Of a stretch of DNA of 27,094 nt, positions 14,825 to 23,199 are shown one piece after another. Position 1 is the stretch's first letter. Each line of letters begins with the position of its first letter. The notes under the pieces are model-generated. The model made no database searches. It saw only the letters and a program-made list of their open reading frames with translations, and had not been told where the DNA came from. Source of the DNA: QPJE01 sp051747745. Lineage in GTDB: Bacteria; Bacillota; Halanaerobiia; Halanaerobiales; Halanaerobiaceae. The translations under genes were made by a program, and so were the position numbers. The stretch lies in assembly GCA_051747745.1 (NCBI GenBank), contig JBNJGL010000030.1, positions 1 to 27,094 of the forward strand, in the 5' to 3' direction.

Positions 14825-16093
14825 TTATTTTATTATATCTGTTCCCATATATGGCCTCAAAACTTCCGGAACAGTAACAGTTCCATCTTCATTCTGATAA
14901 TTTTCTAATATAGCTGCTACAGTCCTTCCTATTGCAAGACCGGAGCCATTCAGTGTGTGTACAAATTCTGCAGCTGAATCTTTTTCTGGCCTATATCTAA
15001 TTCCGGCCCTTCTGGCCTGAAAATCTTCAAAATTGCTGCAGGAAGAAATTTCACGATAAGTATCATATGCCGGCAGCCATACTTCCAGATCATATGTTTT
15101 GGCAGAAGAAAATGTTAAGTCTCCTGTACATAAAGTTACAACTCTATATGGAAGTTCTAATTTCTGCAGAATATCTTCTGCATCAGCTGTTATCTTTTCC
15201 AGCTCAGCATACGAGTATTCCGGCTTAACAAACTTAACCATTTCCACTTTATTAAATTGATGCTGTCTAATTATCCCACGGCTGTCTCTACCGTGTGCCC
15301 CAGCTTCAGCCCTAAAACAGGCACTGTAAGCACATAAATACTGGGGAAGGTCTTCTGCATTTAATATTTCGTCACGATACAGATTTGTTACAGGAACCTC
15401 AGCAGTTGGAATCAGATAATAATCGAGTCCTTCCAGTTTAAACATATCTTTTTTAAATTTAGGCAGCTGCCCTGTTCCTGTCATACTATCTGCATTTGCA
15501 ACAAAAGGTGGGAATACTTCTTTATATCCATGTTCTGCTGTGTGAAGATCAAGCATAAAATTGACTAGACTGCGCTCCAATTTTGCTCCAGCACCTTTAA
15601 GAAACGTAAACCTTGTACCGGTTACCTTTCCTCCCCGTTCAAAATCTAAAATATCCAGATCTTCTCCAATATCCCAGTGTGCTTTAAATTCAAAATCAAA
15701 ATTTCTCGGTTCTCCCCATTTTCTTATCTCTTTATTGTCCTCTTCATCCAGACCAACTGGAACAGAATCATGAGGAATGTTGGGAATTGTCAGCAAAATA
15801 TCATTTAATTTCTCTTCAATTTCTTTAACTTCCTGATCATATTCCTTAATTTTTGAAGAAACTTCCTGCATTTCAGAAATTAATTCAGAAGCATCTTCAC
15901 CATTTCTCTTAAGTTCACCTATTTTTTCAGAGTTAATATTGCGCTTATGTTTCAGCTGTTCTGCTTCATAAAGCAGATCTCTTCTTCTGTCATCCAGCTT
16001 CTTAAATTCGGGAACTGCTGAGTTCATACCTCTTTTTTCCAACGCCTTTTCAACTACTTCCGGATTTTCTCTTATAAATCTCATATCAAGCAT
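14825..16093 (-). CDS. serS: Seryl-tRNA synthetase
   Basis: 422 aa, normal for bacterial SerRS, a class II synthetase charging tRNA-Ser in the cytoplasm. Residues 1-110 form the tRNA-binding helical hairpin (two long charged helices around residues 28-100). The catalytic domain follows, with motif 2 in ACFRAEAGAHGRDSRGIIRQ then HQFNKVEMVKF, and motif 3 in LNGSGLAIGRTVAAILENYQ near the C-terminus. TGTGQLPKFKKDMF and TAEVPVTNLY are further family blocks. The ATG has GGGGGAG at 6 nt. Expression is set by the T-box leader directly upstream, and a consensus promoter lies before it, so serS can be transcribed independently of alr. Confidence 0.97.
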   Translation of the reverse strand: MLDMRFIRENPEVVEKALEKRGMNSAVPEFKKLDDRRRDLLYEAEQLKHKRNINSEKIGELKRNGEDASELISEMQEVSSKIKEYDQEVKEIEEKLNDILLTIPNIPHDSVPVGLDEEDNKEIRKWGEPRNFDFEFKAHWDIGEDLDILDFERGGKVTGTRFTFLKGAGAKLERSLVNFMLDLHTAEHGYKEVFPPFVANADSMTGTGQLPKFKKDMFKLEGLDYYLIPTAEVPVTNLYRDEILNAEDLPQYLCAYSACFRAEAGAHGRDSRGIIRQHQFNKVEMVKFVKPEYSYAELEKITADAEDILQKLELPYRVVTLCTGDLTFSSAKTYDLEVWLPAYDTYREISSCSNFEDFQARRAGIRYRPEKDSAAEFVHTLNGSGLAIGRTVAAILENYQNEDGTVTVPEVLRPYMGTDIIK

Positions 16094-16175
16094 TTTTACT
16101 CCCCCTTAAGATTTTTGTTTTCTAAATTAAAAATTATTAACAAATCTATTTAAAACATTATTGAAAATAAATTAA

Positions 16176-16408
16176 ATAAAAAAAGCCCTCATCCCTGTAA
16201 AGGGACGAGAGTCTTATTCCCGTGGTGCCACCCTAATGATAGTTTTCCTATCTCTCTGAATTGATAACGAAATTTTTCCGGAAAAGACTACTACTTTATT
16301 TTTCATCTTTTCTGCTCCCAGGTGGATTCTACTAACAATCTGGCTGATTTTGCAGCATCCATCAGCTCTCTAAAACAGATTGACTTAGTTTACTATTCCT
16401 GTTCAAAG
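16176..16408 (-). ncRNA. Serine T-box leader of serS (specifier UCC)
   Basis: On the minus strand all T-box parts are in order. Stem I has CAGG/CCTG at its base, CTAA/TTAG above, a CAATCTG/CAGATTG arm, the AG bulge AGAGAG and the distal GCTGATGG...ATCAGC element. In the specifier loop the 3' side reads TAGAATCCA, giving TCC (Ser) at 16326-16324 after the usual GAA. The T-box AGGGTGGCACCACG is at 16234-16221. The terminator CTCGTCCCT...AGGGATGAG (one G-T pair) is followed by seven T at 16184-16178. Uncharged tRNA-Ser with a pairing anticodon should stabilise the antiterminator and raise serS expression. This fills most of the 402-bp gene-free stretch. Confidence 0.95.
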
Positions 16409-16439
16409 CATTTATTATCTGGCTATTAATTTAAATTTT

Positions 16440-16468
16440 ATTATAATACAGCTGCAAAAAAATTGCAA
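16440..16468 (-). promoter_or_regulatory. Promoter of serS
   Basis: TTGCAA (16468-16463), 17 bp, TATAAT (16445-16440) on the minus strand, about 35 nt before T-box stem I. An imperfect inverted repeat (16448-16457 with 16463-16473) spans the spacer and -35, and may also serve as a hairpin at the end of the alr message; it has no following T-tract. Confidence 0.75.
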
Positions 16469-16495
16469 GCTGTTAATTCCGATATTTCCCAACAT

Positions 16496-17623
16496 TTATT
16501 TTATATATTTTTTCCTCAACCGCGAACTTAAAGAAGTTGTTATCTCATAGTTTATTGTTCCTGCCAGCTCTGCCAGTTCTGATGCTGTTATTTCTTCTCT
16601 ACCCTGTCTGCCTAATAAAACAGCTTCATCTCCTACCTCAGCTTCCGGAATATTTTCTAAACTGACTATAATCTGACCCATACATATTCTTCCTCTCACT
16701 GGTGCTCTTTTCCCCTTTATTAAAACCTCTGATTTATTAGATAAAGCTCTCAGATAACCATCTTTATATCCAACAGGAAGAACTGCCAGTCTTTCTCTGT
16801 TCTCTGTCTTATAGATTCCTCCATAACTTATCTTAGATCCCTTCTTCAATTCTCTTATCTGCACAATCCTGCTCTTAAAGCTCAATACTGGTTTGAGCTC
16901 AAATCTTTTCTGTACTTCATCTGAAGGATACATTCCGTAAAGCATTATGCCCGGCCTTACCATATTTAACGTCTTCTCAGGTAGATCTATTACTGCCGCA
17001 CTATTTGCAGCATGTTTAACCTCAATTTCAAATCCCATTTCTTCTATTTTTTCTAACGTATTTATAAAAACATCCCACTGTTTTCTGGTATATGTTTTAT
17101 CTTTTTGATCAGCAGCTGCAAAATGGGTAAACACACCTTCTGTTTTGATATTATCAAGAGCTTTTATTCTAGAAAATACTTTTTTAACTTCTTCTGGCAA
17201 AAATCCTATTCTGCCCATCCCTGTATCTATTTTGATATGAACAGGCTGAATAATGTCTCTGGATGCTGCTTTTCTATTTAGCCCTTCTAAAGTATTAAAA
17301 GATGCTGCAGTCTGAATCAAATTTTGTTCTATTATGAGATTATACTGTTCTGGTAAAATCTCTCCTAAAACAATTATTTTAGCCCCAATGCCGGCATTTC
17401 GGAGTTCTAATGCTTCCTCAGGACAGCTTACTGCGAGATAATCAGTACCAGATCTGAGCAGATATTTTGCCGCTTCCACCGCACCGTGTCCATATGCATC
17501 TGCTTTAACTACTGATGCAATCATTGTATCTTCTGGTATATCTTTTCTTATCAATTGATAGTTACTGTCCAGTGCTTTTAGATCAATCTCCAAAAAAGCA
17601 GGTCTTGTTCTGTTAAAATTCAT
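16496..17623 (-). CDS. alr: Alanine racemase-family enzyme, possibly serving ornithine catabolism
   Basis: 375 aa, a fold-III PLP racemase of typical length. The PLP lysine is Lys40 in SVVKADAYGHG; KIDTGMGRIGF, THFAAADQKD, HAANSAAVIDL and VRPGIMLYGMYPS are all canonical, as is the second catalytic Tyr in SKISYGGIY. Two pocket positions differ. The usual CMDQ is CMGQ, losing the Asp after the substrate-carboxylate-binding Met, and the usual GYADG is GYKDG. Known role: interconversion of L- and D-alanine for cell wall. Context suggests catabolism: it follows oraE, probably by only 19 nt once the artificial gap is closed, with GGAGGC as ribosome site. It could turn D-alanine from OrtAB into L-alanine for Ald, or make D-ornithine for OraSE, or both. 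Confidence 0.9.
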   Translation of the reverse strand: MNFNRTRPAFLEIDLKALDSNYQLIRKDIPEDTMIASVVKADAYGHGAVEAAKYLLRSGTDYLAVSCPEEALELRNAGIGAKIIVLGEILPEQYNLIIEQNLIQTAASFNTLEGLNRKAASRDIIQPVHIKIDTGMGRIGFLPEEVKKVFSRIKALDNIKTEGVFTHFAAADQKDKTYTRKQWDVFINTLEKIEEMGFEIEVKHAANSAAVIDLPEKTLNMVRPGIMLYGMYPSDEVQKRFELKPVLSFKSRIVQIRELKKGSKISYGGIYKTENRERLAVLPVGYKDGYLRALSNKSEVLIKGKRAPVRGRICMGQIIVSLENIPEAEVGDEAVLLGRQGREEITASELAELAGTINYEITTSLSSRLRKKYIK

Positions 17624-17628
17624 TTAAA

Positions 17629-17750
17629 AGCCTCCATATNNNNNNNNNNNNNNNNNNNNNNNNNNNNNNNNNNNNNNNNNNNNNNNNNNNNNNNNNNNNN
17701 NNNNNNNNNNNNNNNNNNNNNNNNNNNNNNNNNNNNNNNAGCCTCCATAT
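17629..17750. repeat. Assembly gap (100 N, 17640-17739) flanked by identical 11-bp contig ends
   Basis: AGCCTCCATAT occurs at 17629-17639 immediately left of the N run and again at 17740-17750 immediately right of it. Such identical ends are what two contigs look like when they overlap but were not merged. Joining them removes the gap, leaves one copy of the ribosome site of alr (GGAGGC) and gives a 19-nt spacer between the oraE stop and the alr ATG. The N run is therefore probably not missing sequence. Confidence 0.8.
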
Positions 17751-17753
17751 TTT

Positions 17754-19943
17754 TTAAAATTCTTCCCTCAGATATTTTATAATAAAGCTGGCTACTTCAT
17801 TCCCGTGTGTACCACGTCCAAATCCAGCATCCATCCCTGCTTCCAAAGCTATTTCATCCGTAATCTGAGTTCCCCCGGCAATTAAAATAACCCTGTCTCT
17901 AATACCTCTTTCTCTGCATAAATCATTCAGCTTCTGCATGTTCTGTCTGTGTATATCATTATGAGTTATAATTGTCGAAATCAAAATTGCGGCAGCATTT
18001 ATCTCTACTGCAGCATCCACTACTTTTTTAATTGGAACAGATGTGCCTAGATATGTTACTTCAAATCCATATTTTTCTATTCCTCCGTGTTTTATATCTA
18101 TAATTTCCCTCATTCCTACAGAATGTTCATCATTTCCAACAGTTGCAGCAACCACATTCATCGGATTTTTATCCAAAAATTCTATTATTTCATCATCAGG
18201 AAGGGGCTTTTCTTCTTCTGGAATATCAAGGTCATTTATATTAATAGAAAAGTCAACCTGTCCTTTCATCTCTATTAAAGTTCCTTCAGCCGGATGCATT
18301 ACTTCTCTATGTATAACTTCACAATTTTTGAGCCCCATCTTTTTGCCAATTTTTAGAGCTGCTGCTTCGGCAGCTTTTTTTTCGACAGGCAGAAATAGGG
18401 TCGTATTTAACCATCCATCACCTGCCCATTCCACCTCTGGTTTAATCTGGCCACCTTTTCTGTATTTTTTGTTAAGTTTAAGCCTCTGTTCTACATTATC
18501 TTCTGGATCCAGTTCATCGATATAATCAATTTTTTTTGGTTTATGAAGTGTACAACCATTTATTAAATCACATGGTTTTTCTATATTATCCGGCAGATTA
18601 TTATAACCAAAGTGATCACATACTGGAGCCATATAATCTTCATCTCTTGGCACTATTGAATCAGAAGCTATTCCACCATTCATTTTTCTTTTTATTCCAT
18701 CACCATTTCTGGCCGGATAATAACCTGAATCAACAAAAAAACCTTCCTCAACAGCTTTAAAATAGCCGCCCGATTCAATAATTTCTTCTAAAAATAAAAC
18801 TGCTCTTTCCTTTAATTCTCGAGCTTTATTTCTTATATAATTCTCATCCTTTAATTCTACCAGTTTATCCAGCCCATCAAGTGCGGCAAATACCTGTTTT
18901 GCTGTATCAACAGCCTGAATATTATTGTAGTGCCAGGGAACATTTCTTCCTTCATCTGGGGTTATAGTACTCTGAATATCAGCTGATGTTAGCTTTGATA
19001 AAAGCAAGTTTATTGTATGTGTCACGGTTGCTTCCCGTATAGAAGATTCTATGTACTTTGTATTCTGCTGAGCTCTAAATTTAAAACCAGCAAAAAAATC
19101 CCTTAATGCTTTTGCATAGGGCAGATTAATTCTAATATCAGGAGCAGGTGCTGCTGCAGGTGGTACAGTAGAAAGAGCTATCAATTCTTTTGGCATTCCT
19201 GATTTTAAAGAAAAAAGAGCATTTATTGAATGCTGGACAAACAGCTCCGGCATTACATTCCAGGCTTTCCTTGCTGTGGCATTGGCATTATGAGCTCCAT
19301 CAATTTGAAGCATATTTACTCCTGCCATTAACTTTTTTGCCACTGCTGCATCGACAAAGGATCTGTACATATTTACATTTCTATAAAGAATATTGTACTG
19401 TGGATCCTGATGGGCACCATTTACCCCTTCTTCTGCAAATAATACTGCTATCTCAGGGCCAGCCACACCACTCACATAAGAATGGAAATTCAGGGGTCTG
19501 CCGACCTCATCTTCTATTATATCCAGTGCTTTTCTGGTAGCACGGATCTGTTTTCTAGTAATCGGAATACCCCCAATCCCCTCAGGTGTACCTTCTATCA
19601 AACCATCAAAATGGCTCTGACCTGCTGTTCTGATTACCATCAAATGATCAGCGCCATGCCAGGCTGCCATCCTCATTCTCCTGATATCATCTTCAAATCT
19701 ACCGGAAGCTATTTCTGTAGTAATTACCGGACCGGGTTGAGGATCAATATTATTAAAACTTCTTGCCGCCGGAAGTGGAACACTATTTTTAAGGTTTTCT
19801 GATGTATCAAAAAATGTAAATTCTCCCATCACTTGTTCAGGATAAGGCTTTCTCCATGTCCAGCCGCGCCTCCTGGGGCGATAATTTTCAAGATTATCAA
19901 GTATCTTTTCAATGTCCAATTTTTTATTTTTTTCAGGAACCAA
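17754..19943 (-). CDS. oraE: D-ornithine 4,5-aminomutase, large (B12/PLP) subunit
   Basis: About 729 aa; the Clostridium sticklandii OraE is of similar size. With OraS it moves the terminal amino group of D-ornithine to C4, giving 2,4-diaminopentanoate, using adenosylcobalamin and PLP. The body is a TIM-barrel-like domain beginning RRRGWTWRKPYPEQV. The C-terminal Rossmann domain has DEHSVG, the DxHxxG motif whose His replaces the lower ligand of B12, and 11 residues later a Lys in DIKHGG. This matches the His618/Lys629 spacing of the clostridial enzyme, where that Lys holds PLP. GGTQI and GFGRGTHGNE complete the B12 fold. The frame is open to a GTG at 19955, but GGTGGTGAT points to the TTG at 19943, which overlaps the oraS end by 11 nt. 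Confidence 0.96.
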   Translation of the reverse strand: MVPEKNKKLDIEKILDNLENYRPRRRGWTWRKPYPEQVMGEFTFFDTSENLKNSVPLPAARSFNNIDPQPGPVITTEIASGRFEDDIRRMRMAAWHGADHLMVIRTAGQSHFDGLIEGTPEGIGGIPITRKQIRATRKALDIIEDEVGRPLNFHSYVSGVAGPEIAVLFAEEGVNGAHQDPQYNILYRNVNMYRSFVDAAVAKKLMAGVNMLQIDGAHNANATARKAWNVMPELFVQHSINALFSLKSGMPKELIALSTVPPAAAPAPDIRINLPYAKALRDFFAGFKFRAQQNTKYIESSIREATVTHTINLLLSKLTSADIQSTITPDEGRNVPWHYNNIQAVDTAKQVFAALDGLDKLVELKDENYIRNKARELKERAVLFLEEIIESGGYFKAVEEGFFVDSGYYPARNGDGIKRKMNGGIASDSIVPRDEDYMAPVCDHFGYNNLPDNIEKPCDLINGCTLHKPKKIDYIDELDPEDNVEQRLKLNKKYRKGGQIKPEVEWAGDGWLNTTLFLPVEKKAAEAAALKIGKKMGLKNCEVIHREVMHPAEGTLIEMKGQVDFSININDLDIPEEEKPLPDDEIIEFLDKNPMNVVAATVGNDEHSVGMREIIDIKHGGIEKYGFEVTYLGTSVPIKKVVDAAVEINAAAILISTIITHNDIHRQNMQKLNDLCRERGIRDRVILIAGGTQITDEIALEAGMDAGFGRGTHGNEVASFIIKYLREEF

Positions 19944-20316
19944 TATTATCACCACCCAAAAATAGAGATCTCATTTCTTCATCATTTACATCTTTATTCT
20001 TTATCAGTTCTCCTGCTTTTTTATAATCAACCTCTTTTGCTTCTGCAAGCTTTAGAATTACATGTCCTGCTCCTTTAGAAAGCAGTCCAGCTTCAAGTAT
20101 CTGACTTACTATTGCTTTTGCATCCAGGCTGTTAAATCCCATTCTGAGAAGAACTGATCTTTCTATCGAAGGAGAAGTATGAGATTGAGCAAGGTCAATC
20201 AGCGGATCTACAATTTCCTCTGTTAATTTCCAGAACCTCTCTTTAAGTTCTTCATCACTGAGTTTTTTTAATTTACTGCTCCTCTTTTCAAAATTATCAC
20301 CATGTCTTATATCCAA
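19933..20316 (-). CDS. oraS: D-ornithine 4,5-aminomutase, small subunit
   Basis: 127 aa, close to the approximately 121 aa of clostridial OraS. It is mostly helical, with the family blocks LKERFWKLTEEIVDPLIDLA, HTSPSIERSVLLRMGFNSLD and GAGHVILKLA. It binds OraE to form the active aminomutase. The start is a TTG at 20316 with AAGGATG upstream; no in-frame ATG fits better. It begins 1 nt after the stop of the GlmL-like gene and its end overlaps oraE, so the three are translationally linked and stoichiometric production is likely. Confidence 0.94.
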   Translation of the reverse strand: MDIRHGDNFEKRSSKLKKLSDEELKERFWKLTEEIVDPLIDLAQSHTSPSIERSVLLRMGFNSLDAKAIVSQILEAGLLSKGAGHVILKLAEAKEVDYKKAGELIKNKDVNDEEMRSLFLGGDNIGS

Positions 20317-20317
20317 T

Positions 20318-21673
20318 TTAGCACATCCTTTCTTCAGTCCGATTTTTATATTTCAAACTTGAAGTCAATAAACTCAGGGCAGCTTCCGGATATTTTTGGC
20401 CCAGCATACCACAGGAAGCAAATATGTAATCACTATCAAGCAATATCCGCGCATCTTTCCCAGGTAAAAGTCTTTTGCTGTGTTTAACTTTTATTTTCTC
20501 CAGCACATGCCGACCGCCCTGCAGTCTGGTTAAAGCTCCACCTGTTCCAATAATCCATTTAACTGCTGTTAAATCTTTACCCTCTGCAACAGTCTGTCTT
20601 CCTCCTGGACCATAAAAATCAAAAAATCTTCCTGCATGTCTTTCTGCTGCCATTAAGGCTGCTTTTCCCGCAAGTTTTTTAATTATCTCTTCTTCTTTAT
20701 TATTTTTCGGTAAAGGAGATAAATTTGTTAAATCTACAGCTTCACAATCTTCTTCCAAAAATTTATTAACATATTCTGCATTAATATATACTCCCAGATC
20801 ACCTTCCACTGTTCTTTTAGCAAATGGTTCAGGATTCATTAATATCTTTGCTACTGCAGGTGAATCTATACTGACAGAATGTATATCTGTAGTTGCTCCT
20901 CCTATATCAACAACCATTAAATTATCAAGTTTTTTATAGAGCAGTTTTGCCGATTCCATAACCGCTCCAGGAGTTGGCATCATTTCGTAAGATAATAATT
21001 TTTCTATCTTTTCCATACCTGGAGCCCTAACAATATGTCTGGCAAAAATTTTGTGGATTAATTTTCTGGCTGCTTCAATATTTAAGTTGTCTATCTCAGG
21101 ATAAACATTTTCTGTTATCAAGACTTCCAGAGTACTGTCAGAAAAAATTTTCTTCATTTCGTGGTGTAAAGCAGCATTTCCGGCATAAATTACAGGTATA
21201 TCGAGTTTGAGTTCTGCTAGCTTTTTTGCATTATAGATTATTGTTTCTTCTTCACCATAATCTACTCCACCGGCCAGTAAAATTATATTTGGTTTTTTAT
21301 CCATTAATTCATTTATCTGATAATCTTTTATTTTCCCAACAGTAATCTGTTTAATAACTGCTCCAGCCCCTAAAGCAGCTTCCTGAGCAGCTTTAACTGT
21401 CATATCTTTTACAAGGCCGTGTACTGTCATTTTAAGACCGCCGGCTGCACTACTTGTAGCCATAAATTCTTTCCAGTTTAAATCTTCAATTTTTAATTTA
21501 CGCTTAAGATCATCTACAGCTTTATCCAGGCCCAGTGTAACATCTCCATCTTCCACAGAAGTAGCTGCCATTCCCTGGCCAATAAATACTGTTTTCTTCC
21601 CTTTAATATTATCAAAAGCATTTACCATTGTAGTTGTACTGCCTATCTCAGCAAGTAATATATCTACTTCCAT
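20318..21673 (-). CDS. GlmL/MutL-type ATPase, probable reactivating factor of ornithine aminomutase
   Basis: About 451 aa. It belongs to the GlmL (MutL of glutamate mutase) family, an actin/Hsp70-like ATPase fold. Visible are phosphate-1 LLAEIGSTTTMVNAFD at the N-terminus, phosphate-2 MVVDIGGATTDIHSV near residue 255 and the adenosine motif IIGTGGALTRL near residue 390. Related proteins next to B12-dependent carbon-skeleton mutases are thought to protect or reactivate the enzyme when cobalamin is damaged. Here the gene abuts oraS-oraE, so the aminomutase is the likely client. The ATG at 21673 (AGAGGT at 6 nt) is preferred over a TTG eight codons upstream. It lies 113 nt after ortB with no terminator seen. 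Confidence 0.88.
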   Translation of the reverse strand: MEVDILLAEIGSTTTMVNAFDNIKGKKTVFIGQGMAATSVEDGDVTLGLDKAVDDLKRKLKIEDLNWKEFMATSSAAGGLKMTVHGLVKDMTVKAAQEAALGAGAVIKQITVGKIKDYQINELMDKKPNIILLAGGVDYGEEETIIYNAKKLAELKLDIPVIYAGNAALHHEMKKIFSDSTLEVLITENVYPEIDNLNIEAARKLIHKIFARHIVRAPGMEKIEKLLSYEMMPTPGAVMESAKLLYKKLDNLMVVDIGGATTDIHSVSIDSPAVAKILMNPEPFAKRTVEGDLGVYINAEYVNKFLEEDCEAVDLTNLSPLPKNNKEEEIIKKLAGKAALMAAERHAGRFFDFYGPGGRQTVAEGKDLTAVKWIIGTGGALTRLQGGRHVLEKIKVKHSKRLLPGKDARILLDSDYIFASCGMLGQKYPEAALSLLTSSLKYKNRTEERMC

Positions 21674-21786
21674 TTGATTACCTCTCCCCTGCCGCAAAAT
21701 AATATACTAAATGAAATATCTATTAAAATTTTGCCCATTTTGATAGCAGTTTTTCTAATTTATCTATTAAACTTATTTTTCTAAAT

Positions 21787-23199
21787 TTATTTAATGTCAA
21801 GTTCTTTCAGCATTGCCTTAACAGCTGTTTTACTTATATTAATTTCATCTGCCAGAAAGCTTATTTCCTCTTCATTTACTTCTTTTTTATCAGCTGAATT
21901 AAATATATTTTTAAGATAAGAAAGTCTCAGCTTATCAAGATTCATTTCTCTTGCCTTAATTAGTTCCGGTCTTTCAGGAATTACTATAGAACTGCCAGGA
22001 ATTTCAGAATCAGGATCTCCCAATATGATATTTATTCCATTTTCTTTCGCAAAATTAAGCTGTGATAATGGATGTTTGCCTGCACCGGTATATTCTGTTT
22101 CCTGAACAACTATTATCTCATCTTCATCAAATTCTGAAGCAAGAGCAAATGCTGCTGCAAGAGAAGTATTTCCTGCCGGTCCTCTTTCCATACCTTCAAT
22201 CTGCGCCAGCATCTCTGTTATATAGAAAACTTCACCCTGTTTTACCGTAACATAGCGGTCCATATAGCGAAGAGCTCTGGCTGCACTGCGGGGAACATCT
22301 GATCTGTCCGGCCAGGTGGCAAAAGGAACTCCAAAACCGGTGTGACCTGTAGTAAAAGATTTGCGGTTGAAATCTCTATCTCCTGCCATATGCAGGCCGG
22401 ATAAATCTACACTTGCACCGATAACTTCTGTATCTCCAGCACCAGCCTTTATTAACCCTCTGGCAGTTCCTGTAAGGTTGCCTCCACCTGCATGTGTGGC
22501 TATTACTGCTGCCGGCTTTTTCCCTTCTCTTTTTTTAAGTTCTTCTATTATTTCGACTCCAAGTGGCTCAACACCTGCTATTCCAAAGGGAGTATACAGT
22601 GAAGCATTAAAAAACTCTGTTTCGGAAAGAACTTTAAGAAATGTATAAAAAAGTTCTGGCCCAACAGATAACTGAATAACTTCTGCTCCATATGCTTCAC
22701 ATTTCCGGCCCTTTTCCAGTATCTCAGGTTGTCCTTTACCTTCACTGTCATAAGCCTCCTGGACGATTATAGTATCCAGATTTCGCATTACTGCCTGTGA
22801 TGCAACTGCTGCTCCATAGTTTCCACTTGTTGCTGCAGCCACTCCTTTATATCCATTCTTTGCCGCATGATATACTGATACAGAAGCCCTTCTTGCCTTA
22901 TAGCTGCCAGAAGGATTTGCTGCTTCATCTTTAATAAATATTCTGGCCCCTTTACCTTGTGCAGAATATTTTCTAGCCAGCTTAGTTATATTCTCAAGTT
23001 CAATTAATGGAGTACTGCCGACAGAAGTTTCAGCCTGAATATCCCTTATCTCTTCTAGAGAATATCCCACTTCTGACATCATTTTTTCGTAATCAAATAC
23101 AATATCTCCTTTTTCAAATCTGCTGTAATCTATTCCAACAGCCTTTTTCATTATTTCGTTTTTTCTATCCATAAATCGAGAATAATTCATACCTCCCAT
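21787..23199 (-). CDS. ortB: 2-amino-4-oxopentanoate thiolase, large (PLP) subunit
   Basis: 470 aa. It is a fold-type II PLP protein of the tryptophan-synthase-beta superfamily: the PLP lysine is Lys101 in NPSGSYKARRA, a TSGNYGAA segment follows near residue 125 and the phosphate-binding loop is THAGGGNLTG near residue 235. The length and the remainder (ATWPDRSDVPRSAARALRY, GMERGPAGNTSLAAAF) match OrtB of ornithine-fermenting clostridia. With OrtA it cleaves 2-amino-4-oxopentanoate with CoA to acetyl-CoA and D-alanine. The ATG at 23199 directly follows the ortA stop, with GAGGTGGA inside the ortA end as ribosome site, so the subunits are coupled. Confidence 0.95.
   Translation of the reverse strand: MGGMNYSRFMDRKNEIMKKAVGIDYSRFEKGDIVFDYEKMMSEVGYSLEEIRDIQAETSVGSTPLIELENITKLARKYSAQGKGARIFIKDEAANPSGSYKARRASVSVYHAAKNGYKGVAAATSGNYGAAVASQAVMRNLDTIIVQEAYDSEGKGQPEILEKGRKCEAYGAEVIQLSVGPELFYTFLKVLSETEFFNASLYTPFGIAGVEPLGVEIIEELKKREGKKPAAVIATHAGGGNLTGTARGLIKAGAGDTEVIGASVDLSGLHMAGDRDFNRKSFTTGHTGFGVPFATWPDRSDVPRSAARALRYMDRYVTVKQGEVFYITEMLAQIEGMERGPAGNTSLAAAFALASEFDEDEIIVVQETEYTGAGKHPLSQLNFAKENGINIILGDPDSEIPGSSIVIPERPELIKAREMNLDKLRLSYLKNIFNSADKKEVNEEEISFLADEINISKTAVKAMLKELDIK

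Noticed and set aside
16448..16473. Classical terminator after alr
   Set aside because: The inverted repeat has its T-run in the loop and none after the stem; it overlaps the serS promoter, so its role is unclear.
18043..18525. Plus-strand open frame of about 160 codons opposite oraE
   Set aside because: It is antisense to strongly conserved oraE codons, has low-complexity Ser/Pro/Phe composition and no ribosome site; a shadow frame. The same holds for the other plus-strand frames opposite known genes, such as 23837-24310 and 25836-26243.
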